Under the pieces are notes generated by a model that was not told the origin of the DNA, did no database searches, and saw only the letters and a list, made by a program, of their open reading frames with translations. From Candidatus Avipropionibacterium avicola (GTDB taxonomy: Bacteria > Actinomycetota > Actinomycetes > Propionibacteriales > Propionibacteriaceae), in the NCBI GenBank assembly GCA_018715445.1, contig DVLP01000146.1, positions 1 to 17,150 on the forward strand: a stretch of 17,150 bases of DNA, written 5' to 3'. The position numbers were made by a program, and so were the translations under genes. Positions 1-7,626 of this stretch are shown in pieces (positions within the stretch are counted from its first letter, which is position 1; each line of letters opens with the position of its first letter).

Positions 1-1211
1 CGCATCCCCGGCCCCGGACGCTTGCCGTAGAACGACAGCGAGACCCGTGAGTCGTCGGCCAGGTCGAAGGTCAGGTGGTCCGGTCCCTGGGTGCCCAGCC
101 CGGACCCGTCGGGGAACATCGAGCGCGGCGCCTCCTTGAACGCGATGGAGATGATGCGCTGCCCGGCGGCCATCTTCTTGCCGGTCCGCAGGTAGAACGG
201 CACCCCGGCCCACCGCCAGTTGTCGATCGAGGCCTTCAACGCGATGAAGGTCTCGGTGTCGGAGTCGCGGGCCACCCCCTCCTCGTCGCGATAGCCGACG
301 TACTGCCCCCGCACCACATCGGTCGGCCGGATCGGCTCCAGGGCACGAAAGACCTTGTTCTTCTCCTCGCTGATCGAGCGAGGCTCCAGTGCCGTCGGCG
401 GCTCCATCGCCACGAAGGCCAGCACCTGGAACAGGTGCGTGACCACCATGTCCTTGTAGGCACCGGTGGGCTCGTAGAACGCGGCCCGCTGGTCGAGGCC
501 CAGCTCCTCGGGCACGTCGATCTGCACGTGGTCGATGAAGGTGCGGTTCCAGATCGGCTCGAACAGTCCGTTGGCGAACCGCAGCGCCAGGATGTTCTGT
601 GCGGCCTCCTTGCCCAGGAAGTGGTCGATGCGGAAGATCTGTTCCTCTGCGAAGGTCTTGTGGACCTCCTCGTTCAGGCTCACCGCTGATTCCAGATCGG
701 TCCCGAACGGCTTCTCCATGATCACCCGCGAGTTCTCGACCAGACCGGCCTCGCGCAGCATGTCCACCACCTGCGAGGCCGCCTTCGGCGGGACGCTGAG
801 GTAGTGCAACCACTGCACCTGAGCATCCACGCAGAGGTCCTCGCCGGCAGCCAGCACGGCATCACGCAGCGCCCCGGCCCCCGCGGGCTGGGCCACGTAG
901 CTGAGCCGACGGGAGAACTCCTGCCACTGTTGCGATGTCAGCGGATCGTCACCGAACTCGGTCAGCGCCTCACGGACCAGCTCACGGAACTCGTCATGGG
1001 TCAGGTCCTCCAGGGAGCTTCCGACGATGCGGACCTCGGGAGCGAGGTTGGACAGGTGCAGATAGGCCAGGCCGGGCAGCAGCTTGCGCCGCGCCAGGTC
1101 CCCGGTCGCACCGAAGAGCACGATGACGAACGGCGGCACCTCCTCGTCATGGCGACGGACCCGGGCCGAGGGATCCGGATAGGCGATCGACTGCGCACGT
1201 CCTGGAGTCAT
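1..1211 (-). CDS. zwf: Glucose-6-phosphate dehydrogenase, 3' end cut by window edge
   Basis: Oxidises glucose 6-phosphate to 6-phosphogluconolactone with NAD(P)+, the entry step of the oxidative pentose phosphate pathway in the cytosol. Reading the minus strand from ATG at 1211 gives 403 codons without a stop to the window edge; the family is usually near 500 residues, so about 100 C-terminal residues lie outside. Visible motifs are the N-terminal dinucleotide-binding loop GATGDL (residues 34-39), EKPFG in the middle, and the substrate/catalytic signature RIDHFLGKE (194-202), whose His197 matches the substrate-binding histidine of the family. The ATG at 1219 is out of frame, so 1211 is the best start. 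No strong Shine-Dalgarno sequence precedes it. The usual actinobacterial partners (tkt, tal, opcA, pgl) are not visible; if present they lie beyond position 1. The neighbour on the other strand starts only 46 bp away. Confidence 0.96.
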   Translation of the reverse strand, partial: MTPGRAQSIAYPDPSARVRRHDEEVPPFVIVLFGATGDLARRKLLPGLAYLHLSNLAPEVRIVGSSLEDLTHDEFRELVREALTEFGDDPLTSQQWQEFSRRLSYVAQPAGAGALRDAVLAAGEDLCVDAQVQWLHYLSVPPKAASQVVDMLREAGLVENSRVIMEKPFGTDLESAVSLNEEVHKTFAEEQIFRIDHFLGKEAAQNILALRFANGLFEPIWNRTFIDHVQIDVPEELGLDQRAAFYEPTGAYKDMVVTHLFQVLAFVAMEPPTALEPRSISEEKNKVFRALEPIRPTDVVRGQYVGYRDEEGVARDSDTETFIALKASIDNWRWAGVPFYLRTGKKMAAGQRIISIAFKEAPRSMFPDGSGLGTQGPDHLTFDLADDSRVSLSFYGKRPGPGM

Positions 1212-1257
1212 GGCCCCATGGTTGCACTCCCCCGCGCGCTGCTGCCAGTGTGGGCCG

Positions 1258-2574
1258 ATGAGCTTCACCTCCGGTGACGGACTGGTCGCCCACTGGGACT
1301 TCGGTCGCGACGACTGGCGGCGCCCCAGCCACGGTGACCCCGACCTCGTGCTCGAGGACGGTGCCGGCTCCGGGGCCGCGCCCGGTGAGATCGACGGGCG
1401 CCGCCTGCTGGTGCTGAACGGCACGACCGACTTCCTGCAGATCCCGGCCGAACGGGTCGCCGGGCTGGACGTCGGACGCCGGAGCGGGCAGGTCACCGTG
1501 CTCGCCCAGATCGTGCGGACCGGCCCGGGGCTCGGCTTCGTCGCCGGGATGTGGCAGGAGGACGACGATGATCCCGGACGCCAGTACGGGTTGTTCGTCG
1601 ACCTCGCCCTGTACGGCGGGGCCCACCGGGTGGCCGGCCACGTCTCGCGCCACGGCGGGGCCAGTGACGGCCTGCCCTACAGCCGTGATGCCTGTGCCTC
1701 GGCACGGATGGTGGAGTTCGGCCGGCAGCACCTGGTGGGGTTCACCTTCGACGGCGAACGGGCCGTCGCCCACCTGGACGGACTGGTCGACCAGCGCCCG
1801 TCCTGGACCGAGCCCGCCGCACCGTACGGCTTCGCCGAGCGCTACCCGAAGAACCCCTTCGCCTTCCCTGCCGGCCTCAACCGCGACCGCGCCTGCGACT
1901 TCACGATCGGCGCCGTGCGGTTGACCCGCGGCATGGGCAACTTCTTCAGCGGCGGCATTGCCTCGGTCACGGTCCTGGACCGGGCGCTCAGCGCCGACGA
2001 GGTCTTCGAGATCGCACTCGAGGCCCGCGACCAGGACGCACCGGTGGCCAGTGGTGGCTTCTGGCGGCCCACCGACCAGCTCGACCGACGCCCCGGCGCG
2101 CTCGCCCCGCCGGTCTGGCCCCCCGGGCAGTACGGCTGGACCGAGCTGGACCTGGACGACGGGTCAGCGCGACCGGAGGTCGACGTCGAGACCGTGCCGA
2201 CCGCGTGGCCGGTCGGCGTCCGACGCGACGGTGACGGCTGCTGGCTGGGCGTGGCCGACGACCGGGACCACCTGGTGGTGCGCGACGTCGGAGCCATGGT
2301 GATGATGCGGTTCCGGCTGCAGCGCCAACAGGACCGTCAGCGGGTGGTCCCGGTGGTGCTGCGGTACGGCCGGTGGTGGCGCCCCCGTTGTCGCTGGCAC
2401 GGCGACGGCACCGCTGAGATCGACCTCACCGGACGGGTCGCTGGTGGGCTCTGGGAGCCGTTGGACCTGCCGGTCCCGGCGGACGGCGACCTCACCGCCG
2501 CCGTCGGATTCCACCTGCTGGCGGGTCAGGGCGACGACGTACCGGCCGGGGTGGGCGAGATCGAGTTCTGGTGA
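1258..2574 (+). CDS. LamG/concanavalin-A-like jellyroll domain protein, cytosolic
   Basis: A 438-residue protein without signal peptide or membrane segments. The first ~260 residues read as a LamG-type beta-sandwich: it opens with GLVAHWDF, has an NGTTDFLQIP strand pair, and ends with the typical closing pattern GGIASVTVLDRALSADEVFEIALE. The C-terminal ~170 residues are rich in Trp, Arg and Asp, look like a second beta domain, and I do not recognise them. LamG folds usually bind carbohydrate or other polymer ligands; no catalytic motif is apparent, so the function is unknown. I chose ATG at 1258; an in-frame ATG at 1210 would overlap the zwf start codon and add a non-conserved, Cys-rich leader. 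There is no ribosome binding site; a -10-like CAGTGT (1246-1251) ends 6 bases before the ATG, compatible with leaderless or near-leaderless expression. The gene ends 2 bp from the convergent era stop, with no terminator between. Confidence 0.82.
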   Translation: MSFTSGDGLVAHWDFGRDDWRRPSHGDPDLVLEDGAGSGAAPGEIDGRRLLVLNGTTDFLQIPAERVAGLDVGRRSGQVTVLAQIVRTGPGLGFVAGMWQEDDDDPGRQYGLFVDLALYGGAHRVAGHVSRHGGASDGLPYSRDACASARMVEFGRQHLVGFTFDGERAVAHLDGLVDQRPSWTEPAAPYGFAERYPKNPFAFPAGLNRDRACDFTIGAVRLTRGMGNFFSGGIASVTVLDRALSADEVFEIALEARDQDAPVASGGFWRPTDQLDRRPGALAPPVWPPGQYGWTELDLDDGSARPEVDVETVPTAWPVGVRRDGDGCWLGVADDRDHLVVRDVGAMVMMRFRLQRQQDRQRVVPVVLRYGRWWRPRCRWHGDGTAEIDLTGRVAGGLWEPLDLPVPADGDLTAAVGFHLLAGQGDDVPAGVGEIEFW

Positions 2575-2576
2575 GC

Positions 2577-3509
2577 TCAGAAACCCAGCCGGTTGAGGTG
2601 CTTGGCGTCGCGCTGCCACTCCTTCATGACCTTCACGTGCAGGTCGAGGTGGACCGGGGTGCCCAACAGCGACTGGATCTGCTGGCGGGCGTTGGTGCCG
2701 ACCTCCTTGAGGCGGCTGCCCCGGTGTCCGATCACGATGCCCTTCTGTGAGTTGCGCTCGACGACCAGGTTGGCGTGGATGTCGAGCAGCGGCCGATCCT
2801 CGGGCCGGTCGGGACGCAGACCCATCTCCTCGATGGTGACCGCGATCGAGTGCGGCAGCTCCTCGGTCACCCCTTCCAGGGCGGCCTCACGGATCAGCTC
2901 GGCGACCAGGGTCTCGGTCGGCTCGTCGGTGATGTCGCCGTCGGGGTAGTAGGCCGGGCCCTCCGGGAGCAGGCCGACCAGGGTGTCGGCCACCACGTCG
3001 ACGTTCTCCCCGCTGACCGAGGAGACCGGGATGATCTCGGCCCAGCGGATGCCGAGCTTGTCCTCCAGTCGCTGGATCGCGACCAGGTGCTGGGCCAGTC
3101 GTTCCGGGCCGACCAGGTCGGACTTGGTGGCCAGGGCGACCAGGGTCGGTCGTTCCCGCAGCTCGGCGATCTGGGTCACCAGGTATTCGTCGCCGGGCCC
3201 GATCCGCTGCTGGGAGGCGAAGCACACCGCGACCACGTCGACCTCAGCCCACGTGGTGCGGACCAGGTCGTTCAACCGCTCACCGAGCAGGGTCCGGGGT
3301 CGATGCAGTCCCGGGGTGTCGATCAACACCATCTGGGCATCCGGGCGGGTGATGATGCCGCGGATCGCGTGGCGGGTGGTCTGCGGTTTGGACGAGGTGA
3401 TGGCCACCTTCGTCCCGACCAGCTCGTTGGTCAGGGTCGACTTGCCCGCATTGGGCCTGCCGACGAAACAGGCGAAGCCGGAGCGGTGGGCACCCTCAGG
3501 GTCGGTCAT
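2577..3509 (-). CDS. era: GTPase Era
   Basis: Era is a small GTPase that binds 16S rRNA near its 3' end and acts in 30S subunit assembly. The 310-residue frame is full length. G1 is GRPNAGKST (17-25), G2 the Thr pair at 44-45, G3 DTPG (64-67), and G4 reads TKSD rather than NKxD; Thr in place of Asn is, as I recall, common in actinobacterial Era. The C-terminal KH domain carries the RNA-binding turn VIGHRGSRLKEVG, followed by a standard ending in LNRLGF. The ATG overlaps the corC stop by 4 bp (ATGA), so era is the last, translationally coupled member of phoH-ybeY-corC-era. Its pairing with ybeY is functionally coherent because both act in 16S rRNA 3'-end maturation. It ends 2 bp from the convergent LamG gene. 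Confidence 0.97.
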   Translation of the reverse strand: MTDPEGAHRSGFACFVGRPNAGKSTLTNELVGTKVAITSSKPQTTRHAIRGIITRPDAQMVLIDTPGLHRPRTLLGERLNDLVRTTWAEVDVVAVCFASQQRIGPGDEYLVTQIAELRERPTLVALATKSDLVGPERLAQHLVAIQRLEDKLGIRWAEIIPVSSVSGENVDVVADTLVGLLPEGPAYYPDGDITDEPTETLVAELIREAALEGVTEELPHSIAVTIEEMGLRPDRPEDRPLLDIHANLVVERNSQKGIVIGHRGSRLKEVGTNARQQIQSLLGTPVHLDLHVKVMKEWQRDAKHLNRLGF

Positions 3510-4822
3510 GGACGTCCATTCTCCTCGGCATCGGCCAGCTGGTCATCCTGGGACCCGGGCAGGCGGGTCACCAGCACGGTCGAGATCCGGTTGCGGCGAC
3601 CGGCGGCACGCTCGGCCACCAGCTCCAGGTCGGCGGTGCGCACCTTCGCTCCGGGGATCGGCACCCGGTTGAGTTCCTTGGCGATCAGGCCACCGACCGA
3701 GTCGACCGAGTCGTCGTCGAGCTCGAGCCCGAACAACTCCCCGAGCTCGTCGACCGGCAGTCGTGCCGACACCCGGCAGGTCTGCTCGTCGACCCACTCC
3801 CAGGGCACCTGCTCGGCGGTGTCGAACTCGTCGCGGATCTCGCCGACGATCTCCTCGAGGATGTCCTCCAGGGTGACCATGCCGGCCGTCCCACCGAACT
3901 CGTCGACCACCATCATCAGGTGGGTCCGGGCCAGCTGCATGTCCTGCAGCACCTCGTCGACCGGTTTGGTCTCGGGGCACCAGTGCGCCGGTCGGACCAG
4001 TTCACGCACCCGGACCGAGGTCTGGGCCTCGGGATCGTCGTAGATCCGCTTCGAGACGTCCTTGAAGAACAGGATGCCGACCACGTCATCGACACCGTCA
4101 CCGGTCACCGGCACCCGGGAGAACCCGGAGCGCAGGAACAGCGACATCGCCTGGCGCAGCGTGCGATGCTCCTCGATGTGGACCATGTCGGTGCGTGGCA
4201 CCATCACCTCACGCACCACGGTGTCGTCGAGCTCGAAGACCGACTGGATCATCTTGCGCTCGTCGGACTCGATCATCTGGCTGAGCTCGGCCATGTCGAC
4301 CATCTCGCGCAGCTCGGCCTCGCTGGAGAACGGGCCCTCCCGGAACCCCTTGCCCGGGGTCAGAGCATTGCCGACCAGGATCAGCAGGCGGGGCAACGGC
4401 CCCATCACTGCTGTGAGGGCTCGGATCGGGCCGGCCGCCGAGAGGGCGACCTGGTCGGAGTGCTGGCGCCCCAGGGTCCGGGGGGCGACCCCCCACGCCA
4501 CGTACGAGACCACCAGCATGATCAGCGCCGGGGCGATGACCTGCACCCAGTCGTTGCGGATCAGATCGAACAGCACGATCGCCACCAGCACGATCGCGAA
4601 GATCTCGCTGGCCAGCCGGGCGAACAGCACGGTGTTGAGGTAACGGGCCCGATCGGCCATCACCTTCTGCAGGGAGGCGGCACCACCACGGTCCTCCTCG
4701 AGCAGCTCGTCGGCACGCGCACCGGAGAACGAGGACAGCGCGGCCTCGGCGCAACTGATGAGCCCGGCCAGCACCACCAGCACGAGAGCGATCGCCAGGG
4801 CGATCACCTGGGTCGCGGTCAC
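3506..4822 (-). CDS. CorC/HlyC-family membrane protein (CNNM domain, CBS pair, CorC_HlyC domain)
   Basis: Integral membrane protein of the hemolysin C/CorC/MpfA family, linked in other bacteria to Mg2+ (or cobalt) transport and resistance. The 438 residues contain an N-terminal membrane domain (DUF21/CNNM) with hydrophobic segments near residues 4-25, 72-88 and 95-112. Next come a paired CBS domain that starts around DTVVREVMVPRTDM and includes MMVVDEFGGTAGMVTLEDILEE, and a C-terminal CorC_HlyC domain ending around VLVTRL. I placed the start at GTG 4822 because it overlaps the ybeY stop as GTGA and begins directly at the first membrane helix. Open frame continues to 5029, but that extension is Arg/Pro-rich, non-hydrophobic and lies inside ybeY. 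A precise substrate cannot be assigned from sequence. Confidence 0.93.
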   Translation of the reverse strand: MTATQVIALAIALVLVVLAGLISCAEAALSSFSGARADELLEEDRGGAASLQKVMADRARYLNTVLFARLASEIFAIVLVAIVLFDLIRNDWVQVIAPALIMLVVSYVAWGVAPRTLGRQHSDQVALSAAGPIRALTAVMGPLPRLLILVGNALTPGKGFREGPFSSEAELREMVDMAELSQMIESDERKMIQSVFELDDTVVREVMVPRTDMVHIEEHRTLRQAMSLFLRSGFSRVPVTGDGVDDVVGILFFKDVSKRIYDDPEAQTSVRVRELVRPAHWCPETKPVDEVLQDMQLARTHLMMVVDEFGGTAGMVTLEDILEEIVGEIRDEFDTAEQVPWEWVDEQTCRVSARLPVDELGELFGLELDDDSVDSVGGLIAKELNRVPIPGAKVRTADLELVAERAAGRRNRISTVLVTRLPGSQDDQLADAEENGRP

Positions 4823-5298
4823 TGCGGTGCTCGCCCGCCCCGGTTGTCGCGCTCCTGCTGCCAGGCGTCCATCAGCCGATGGTGCAGGCCGAACATCTCG
4901 GCCTTCTCCTCGGGCTCGGCGTGGTCGTGACCCAGCAGGTGGAGGATGCCGTGGACCAGCAGGTACTCCGCCTCCTGGTCCGGGGTGCGACCGTGCTCCT
5001 CGGCCTGGGCGGCGGTCACGGTCGGGCACAGCACGACGTCACCGAGCAGCCCCTCGGGCGCTTCCTCGCCGTCGGACGGCGCCCGCAACTCGTCCATCGG
5101 GAAGCTGAGGACGTCGGTCGGGCCGGGCTCACCCATGAACTTCTCGTGGTACGAGGTCATGGTCTGCGCATCGACCAACACGATCGACAGCTCCGACAGC
5201 GGGTGGATCCGCAGCTCGTCGAGCACGAACCGTGCCAGGGACACCAGGCCCGCGGTGTCGGCGGACTCGCCCGACTCGTTGTTGATGTCAATCGTCAT
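4819..5298 (-). CDS. ybeY: Endoribonuclease YbeY (rRNA maturation factor)
   Basis: Single-strand-specific, zinc-dependent endoribonuclease needed for 16S rRNA 3'-end processing and 70S ribosome quality control. The 159-residue frame is normal length and carries the diagnostic metal site HGILHLLGHDH (116-126), giving the three zinc histidines 116, 120 and 126. Upstream is the conserved TDVLSFPMDE stretch (61-70). The ATG overlaps the phoH stop as ATGA, and its own TGA overlaps the corC GTG, so translation is coupled on both sides. The order phoH-ybeY-corC-era is strongly conserved in actinobacteria and supports the assignment. Confidence 0.97.
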   Translation of the reverse strand: MTIDINNESGESADTAGLVSLARFVLDELRIHPLSELSIVLVDAQTMTSYHEKFMGEPGPTDVLSFPMDELRAPSDGEEAPEGLLGDVVLCPTVTAAQAEEHGRTPDQEAEYLLVHGILHLLGHDHAEPEEKAEMFGLHHRLMDAWQQERDNRGGRAPQ

Positions 5299-6344
5299 CG
5301 TCGCTCCTGGCGATCACGCCGGCCCTTGCCCGGTGCTCGGTCCACCTGCGCATCGAAGCGATCGTAGGCGGCGACGATCTTGCCGACCAGTTTGTGTCGC
5401 ACCACGTCGTGGCTGGAGAGTCGGCAGAACGAGATGTCGTCGACCCCGTCGAGGATGTTCGTGACGACCCGCAGCCCGCTCGAGGTGCCGCCCGGCAGGT
5501 CGACCTGGGTGATGTCGCCGGTGACCACGATCTTCGAGTTGAACCCCAGCCGGGTCAGGAACATCTTCATCTGCTCGGCCGAGGTGTTCTGCGCCTCGTC
5601 GAGGATGATGAACGCATCGTTGAGGGTGCGACCTCGCATGTAGGCCAGCGGGGCCACCTCGATCGTCCCGGCCGTCAGCAGGCGGGGGATCGAGTCGGGG
5701 TCGATCATGTCGTGCAGCGCATCGTAGAGCGGGCGCAGGTACGGGTCGATCTTGTCGTTGAGCGTGCCCGGCAGGAAGCCCAGCCGCTCCCCCGCCTCGA
5801 CGGCCGGTCGGGTCAGGATGATCCGGCTGACCTCCTTGGCCTGCAACGCCTGGACCGCCTTGGCCATCGCCAGGTAGGTCTTGCCGGTGCCGGCCGGGCC
5901 GATGCCGAAGACCACGGTGTGGTTGTCGATGGCGTCGACGTAGCGCTTCTGGTTCAGCGTCTTCGGCCGGATCGTACGGCCACGCGACGACACGATGTTG
6001 TGGGTGAGGACCTCCGACGGTGCCGCCACGTCACGGTCGGCCATCATCGCAACCAGTCGTTCGACCGCATCGGCGGTCAGGCCCTGACCGGTGCGGATCA
6101 CGGTGATCATCTCGCCGATCACGTCGGCGCCGTCGGTCACCGCCTCGGCGGTGCCGGTGAGGGTGATGACATTGCCCCGGACGTGGATCCGGGCGTCGAG
6201 CGTGGCCTCCAGGATCCGCAGGAACTCGTCGCGGGACCCGAGGATGTTGACCATGTCGATCGACACCGGCACCTCGATCCGTCGTTCGGCGTCTGCGCGT
6301 CCCTCGGGGTTGGGGTGAGGCTCGGTGGGCTGTGAGGTGGTCAG
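5295..6344 (-). CDS. phoH: PhoH-like ATPase, probable CTG start
   Basis: PhoH family P-loop ATPase (PhoH1/YbeZ type) that works with YbeY in RNA metabolism and is often stress-induced. Walker A is GPAGTGKT, Walker B is FIILDEAQN, and the [15 protein letters not shown] segment is typical. The shortest conventional start is GTG at 6272 (325 aa), but it has no convincing ribosome binding site, and the family N-terminus normally has a short leader ending in an RRIEVPV-like strand, which here lies upstream of it. The frame stays open to 6404 with no ATG, GTG or TTG. A CTG at 6344 follows a perfect GGAGG (6354-6350) at 5 bases spacing, so I annotate 349 aa from CTG. It heads the coupled operon phoH-ybeY-corC-era. 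Function is certain, the start less so. Confidence 0.9.
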   Translation of the reverse strand: MTTSQPTEPHPNPEGRADAERRIEVPVSIDMVNILGSRDEFLRILEATLDARIHVRGNVITLTGTAEAVTDGADVIGEMITVIRTGQGLTADAVERLVAMMADRDVAAPSEVLTHNIVSSRGRTIRPKTLNQKRYVDAIDNHTVVFGIGPAGTGKTYLAMAKAVQALQAKEVSRIILTRPAVEAGERLGFLPGTLNDKIDPYLRPLYDALHDMIDPDSIPRLLTAGTIEVAPLAYMRGRTLNDAFIILDEAQNTSAEQMKMFLTRLGFNSKIVVTGDITQVDLPGGTSSGLRVVTNILDGVDDISFCRLSSHDVVRHKLVGKIVAAYDRFDAQVDRAPGKGRRDRQERR

Positions 6345-6349
6345 CGTTT

Positions 6350-6354
6350 CCTCC
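6350..6354 (-). promoter_or_regulatory. Ribosome binding site deciding the phoH CTG start
   Basis: Minus-strand GGAGG followed by AAACG and then CTG at 6344. It is the only strong Shine-Dalgarno match in front of phoH, and no ATG, GTG or TTG in the phoH frame lies within reach of it. Confidence 0.65.
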
Positions 6355-6401
6355 AGGTCGTCACTGCCGGGCCGTCGGGTGACGGCCCTCGATCTGGTCC
6401 A

Positions 6402-6417
6402 AGTCTAGTGTCAGACT
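6402..6417 (-). promoter_or_regulatory. Probable phoH promoter -10 region with short inverted repeat
   Basis: On the minus strand CACTAGACT (6410-6402) contains a TAGACT hexamer that fits the actinobacterial TAnnnT -10 pattern; transcription would start near 6395, giving a leader of about 50 nt before the CTG. The same nine bases occur in front of hrcA. The site also lies in an inverted repeat AGTCT-N6-AGACT (6402-6417). A plus-strand TAGTGT (6406-6411) overlaps it and could serve the divergent gene at 6425. No clear -35 box was found on either strand. Confidence 0.45.
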
Positions 6418-6424
6418 GCCCTGC

Positions 6425-6868
6425 ATGATGAGCGACTTTCCTTCCTATGACCCGGACGCCGCCTACGGGGACCCGTCCGCCCCCGGCGGAGATGCTCGTC
6501 GGACGAACTATCCCGATCTGGAGACCATGCTGGCCGCCGACCCGTACCAGGTGGCTGCCGTGCTGCTCCGCTCGGTCTTCCAGCCCCTGGCCGGGACCAT
6601 CATCGCGGGTCGAGCCGACAGCAGCCGTCTGACCAGAGGTGCCGAGGACTGCGTACGGGAACTCTCCCGCGGCCTGTTCGCGACCCTGTCGGGCAACTAT
6701 CCGGCCGGGTTCCTCGAGGTCATCGCCCGCAGCCTGGCGATCTGGAGCAACGCCCTGGTCGCCGAGAGCATGGAGCTCGGCAGTGGGCGGGTCACCATCC
6801 TGATCGAGCCCACGGCCCTGGAGCTGTCCGATGCCGACCTGGTCGAGCGCCTGCGCAGTCGCCGCTGA
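6425..6868 (+). CDS. Uncharacterised 147-residue protein
   Basis: I do not recognise this protein. It has a Tyr/Asp/Pro-rich, probably disordered first ~30 residues, then a mainly helical core from about ADPYQVAAVLLRSVFQP onward, and a C-terminal strand-helix VTILIEPTALELSDADLVERL. There are no membrane segments, signal peptide, Cys pairs or catalytic motifs. The ATG at 6425 (or ATG 6428 directly after it) has no ribosome binding site, which suggests a short or leaderless transcript from the region shared with the phoH promoter. It ends 22 bp before the transporter gene on the same strand. GC bias and codon use match the flanking genes, so I take it as a real gene; the function is open. Confidence 0.72.
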   Translation: MMSDFPSYDPDAAYGDPSAPGGDARRTNYPDLETMLAADPYQVAAVLLRSVFQPLAGTIIAGRADSSRLTRGAEDCVRELSRGLFATLSGNYPAGFLEVIARSLAIWSNALVAESMELGSGRVTILIEPTALELSDADLVERLRSRR

Positions 6869-6877
6869 GTCTGCGAC

Positions 6878-6883
6878 TACGAT
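6878..6883 (+). promoter_or_regulatory. Putative -10 box for a leaderless transporter mRNA
   Basis: TACGAT ends 7 bases before the GTG start at 6891, which places the expected transcription start on or next to the start codon. There is no Shine-Dalgarno sequence in the 22-bp gap, so leaderless expression is the simplest reading. No -35 box was identified. Confidence 0.4.
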
Positions 6884-6890
6884 TCTGGCC

Positions 6891-7598
6891 GTGACAGACT
6901 CCCGCTCCGCCGCCCCGAGTCGCGCCCTGGGCTGCTACGACATCGTGGTCGGCCTGTTCTGCGGGCTGCTGCTGATCTCCAACATCGCCGCCACCAAGCC
7001 GATCCAGTTCGGTCCCGAGCTGATGCTCGGGCCGGTCCAGCTGCTGCCGATCGTGGCCGACGGCGGTGCCTTCCTGTTCCCACTGACCTACATCCTGGGT
7101 GATGTGCTGGCCGAGGTGTACGGCCTGCGGCGGGCGCGGCGCACCATCTTCATCGGTTTCGGACTGGCGGCACTGATGTCGCTGTGCTTCCTGGTCGTCG
7201 GGGCCGCTCCGGCGGCAGCGAGCTGGCCGAACCAGGAGGCGTGGAGCACCGTCCTGGGCTTCGTGTGGCGGATCAGCCTGGCCTCGTTGCTGGGCTACCT
7301 GGCCGGGCAGCTGCTCAACGCGTGGGTGCTGGTCAAGATCCGGGAGCGGACCGGCGAGAAGGCCCTGTGGGCCCGGCTGCTCGGCTCCACCGTGGTCGGC
7401 GAGCTCGCCGACACCGCGATCTTCTGCACGGTCGCCTTCGCCGGGGTGATGACCGGGGCCGAGTTGCTCAACTACACCGTGGTCGGCTTCGTCTACAAAG
7501 TGCTCGTCGAGGTGTGCCTGCTGCCGATCACCTATCTGGTGATCCGGACCGTACGGCGTCGCGAACGACTCGCCCACCCGGACGGCGCGGTGGCCTGA
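6891..7598 (+). CDS. Queuosine precursor transporter (YhhQ/DUF165, VUT family)
   Basis: Integral membrane protein of 235 residues expected to import a queuosine precursor (preQ0, preQ1 or, in some lineages, queuine). About six hydrophobic helices are visible. Family signatures are ISNIAATKPI near the N-terminus, FPLTYILGDVLAEVYG in the centre, and a helix pair rich in acidic and Gly residues around VVGELADTAIF. I chose GTG at 6891 because the frame extends upstream only as non-hydrophobic sequence overlapping the previous gene. A Tgt domain, the enzyme that uses such a precursor, is encoded about 2.2 kb away on the other strand, which supports a role in queuosine salvage. The exact substrate cannot be read from sequence. 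Confidence 0.92.
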   Translation: MTDSRSAAPSRALGCYDIVVGLFCGLLLISNIAATKPIQFGPELMLGPVQLLPIVADGGAFLFPLTYILGDVLAEVYGLRRARRTIFIGFGLAALMSLCFLVVGAAPAAASWPNQEAWSTVLGFVWRISLASLLGYLAGQLLNAWVLVKIRERTGEKALWARLLGSTVVGELADTAIFCTVAFAGVMTGAELLNYTVVGFVYKVLVEVCLLPITYLVIRTVRRRERLAHPDGAVA

Positions 7599-7626
7599 GC
7601 ATGGCAGGTCGTGGACGTGCCGGTCG
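7599..7626. other. Short convergent gap without visible terminator
   Basis: Twenty-eight bases separate the stops of the transporter (+) and the acyltransferase (-). I see no GC-rich hairpin followed by a T-run on either strand; transcripts from both sides may overlap here. Confidence 0.5.

Noticed and set aside
1210..1257. Longer LamG gene from ATG 1210
   Set aside because: It would overlap the zwf start codon and add a Cys-rich leader without sense; ATG 1258 starts at the domain.
3100..3200. TKSD instead of NKxD in Era as a sign of a defective GTPase
   Set aside because: All other motifs are intact and, as I recall, Thr at this position is common in actinobacterial Era.
4823..5029. Extension of the corC frame upstream of GTG 4822
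   Set aside because: It would lie within ybeY, is Arg/Pro/Gly-rich and lacks homology-like features; the GTGA overlap and the first membrane helix mark the real start.
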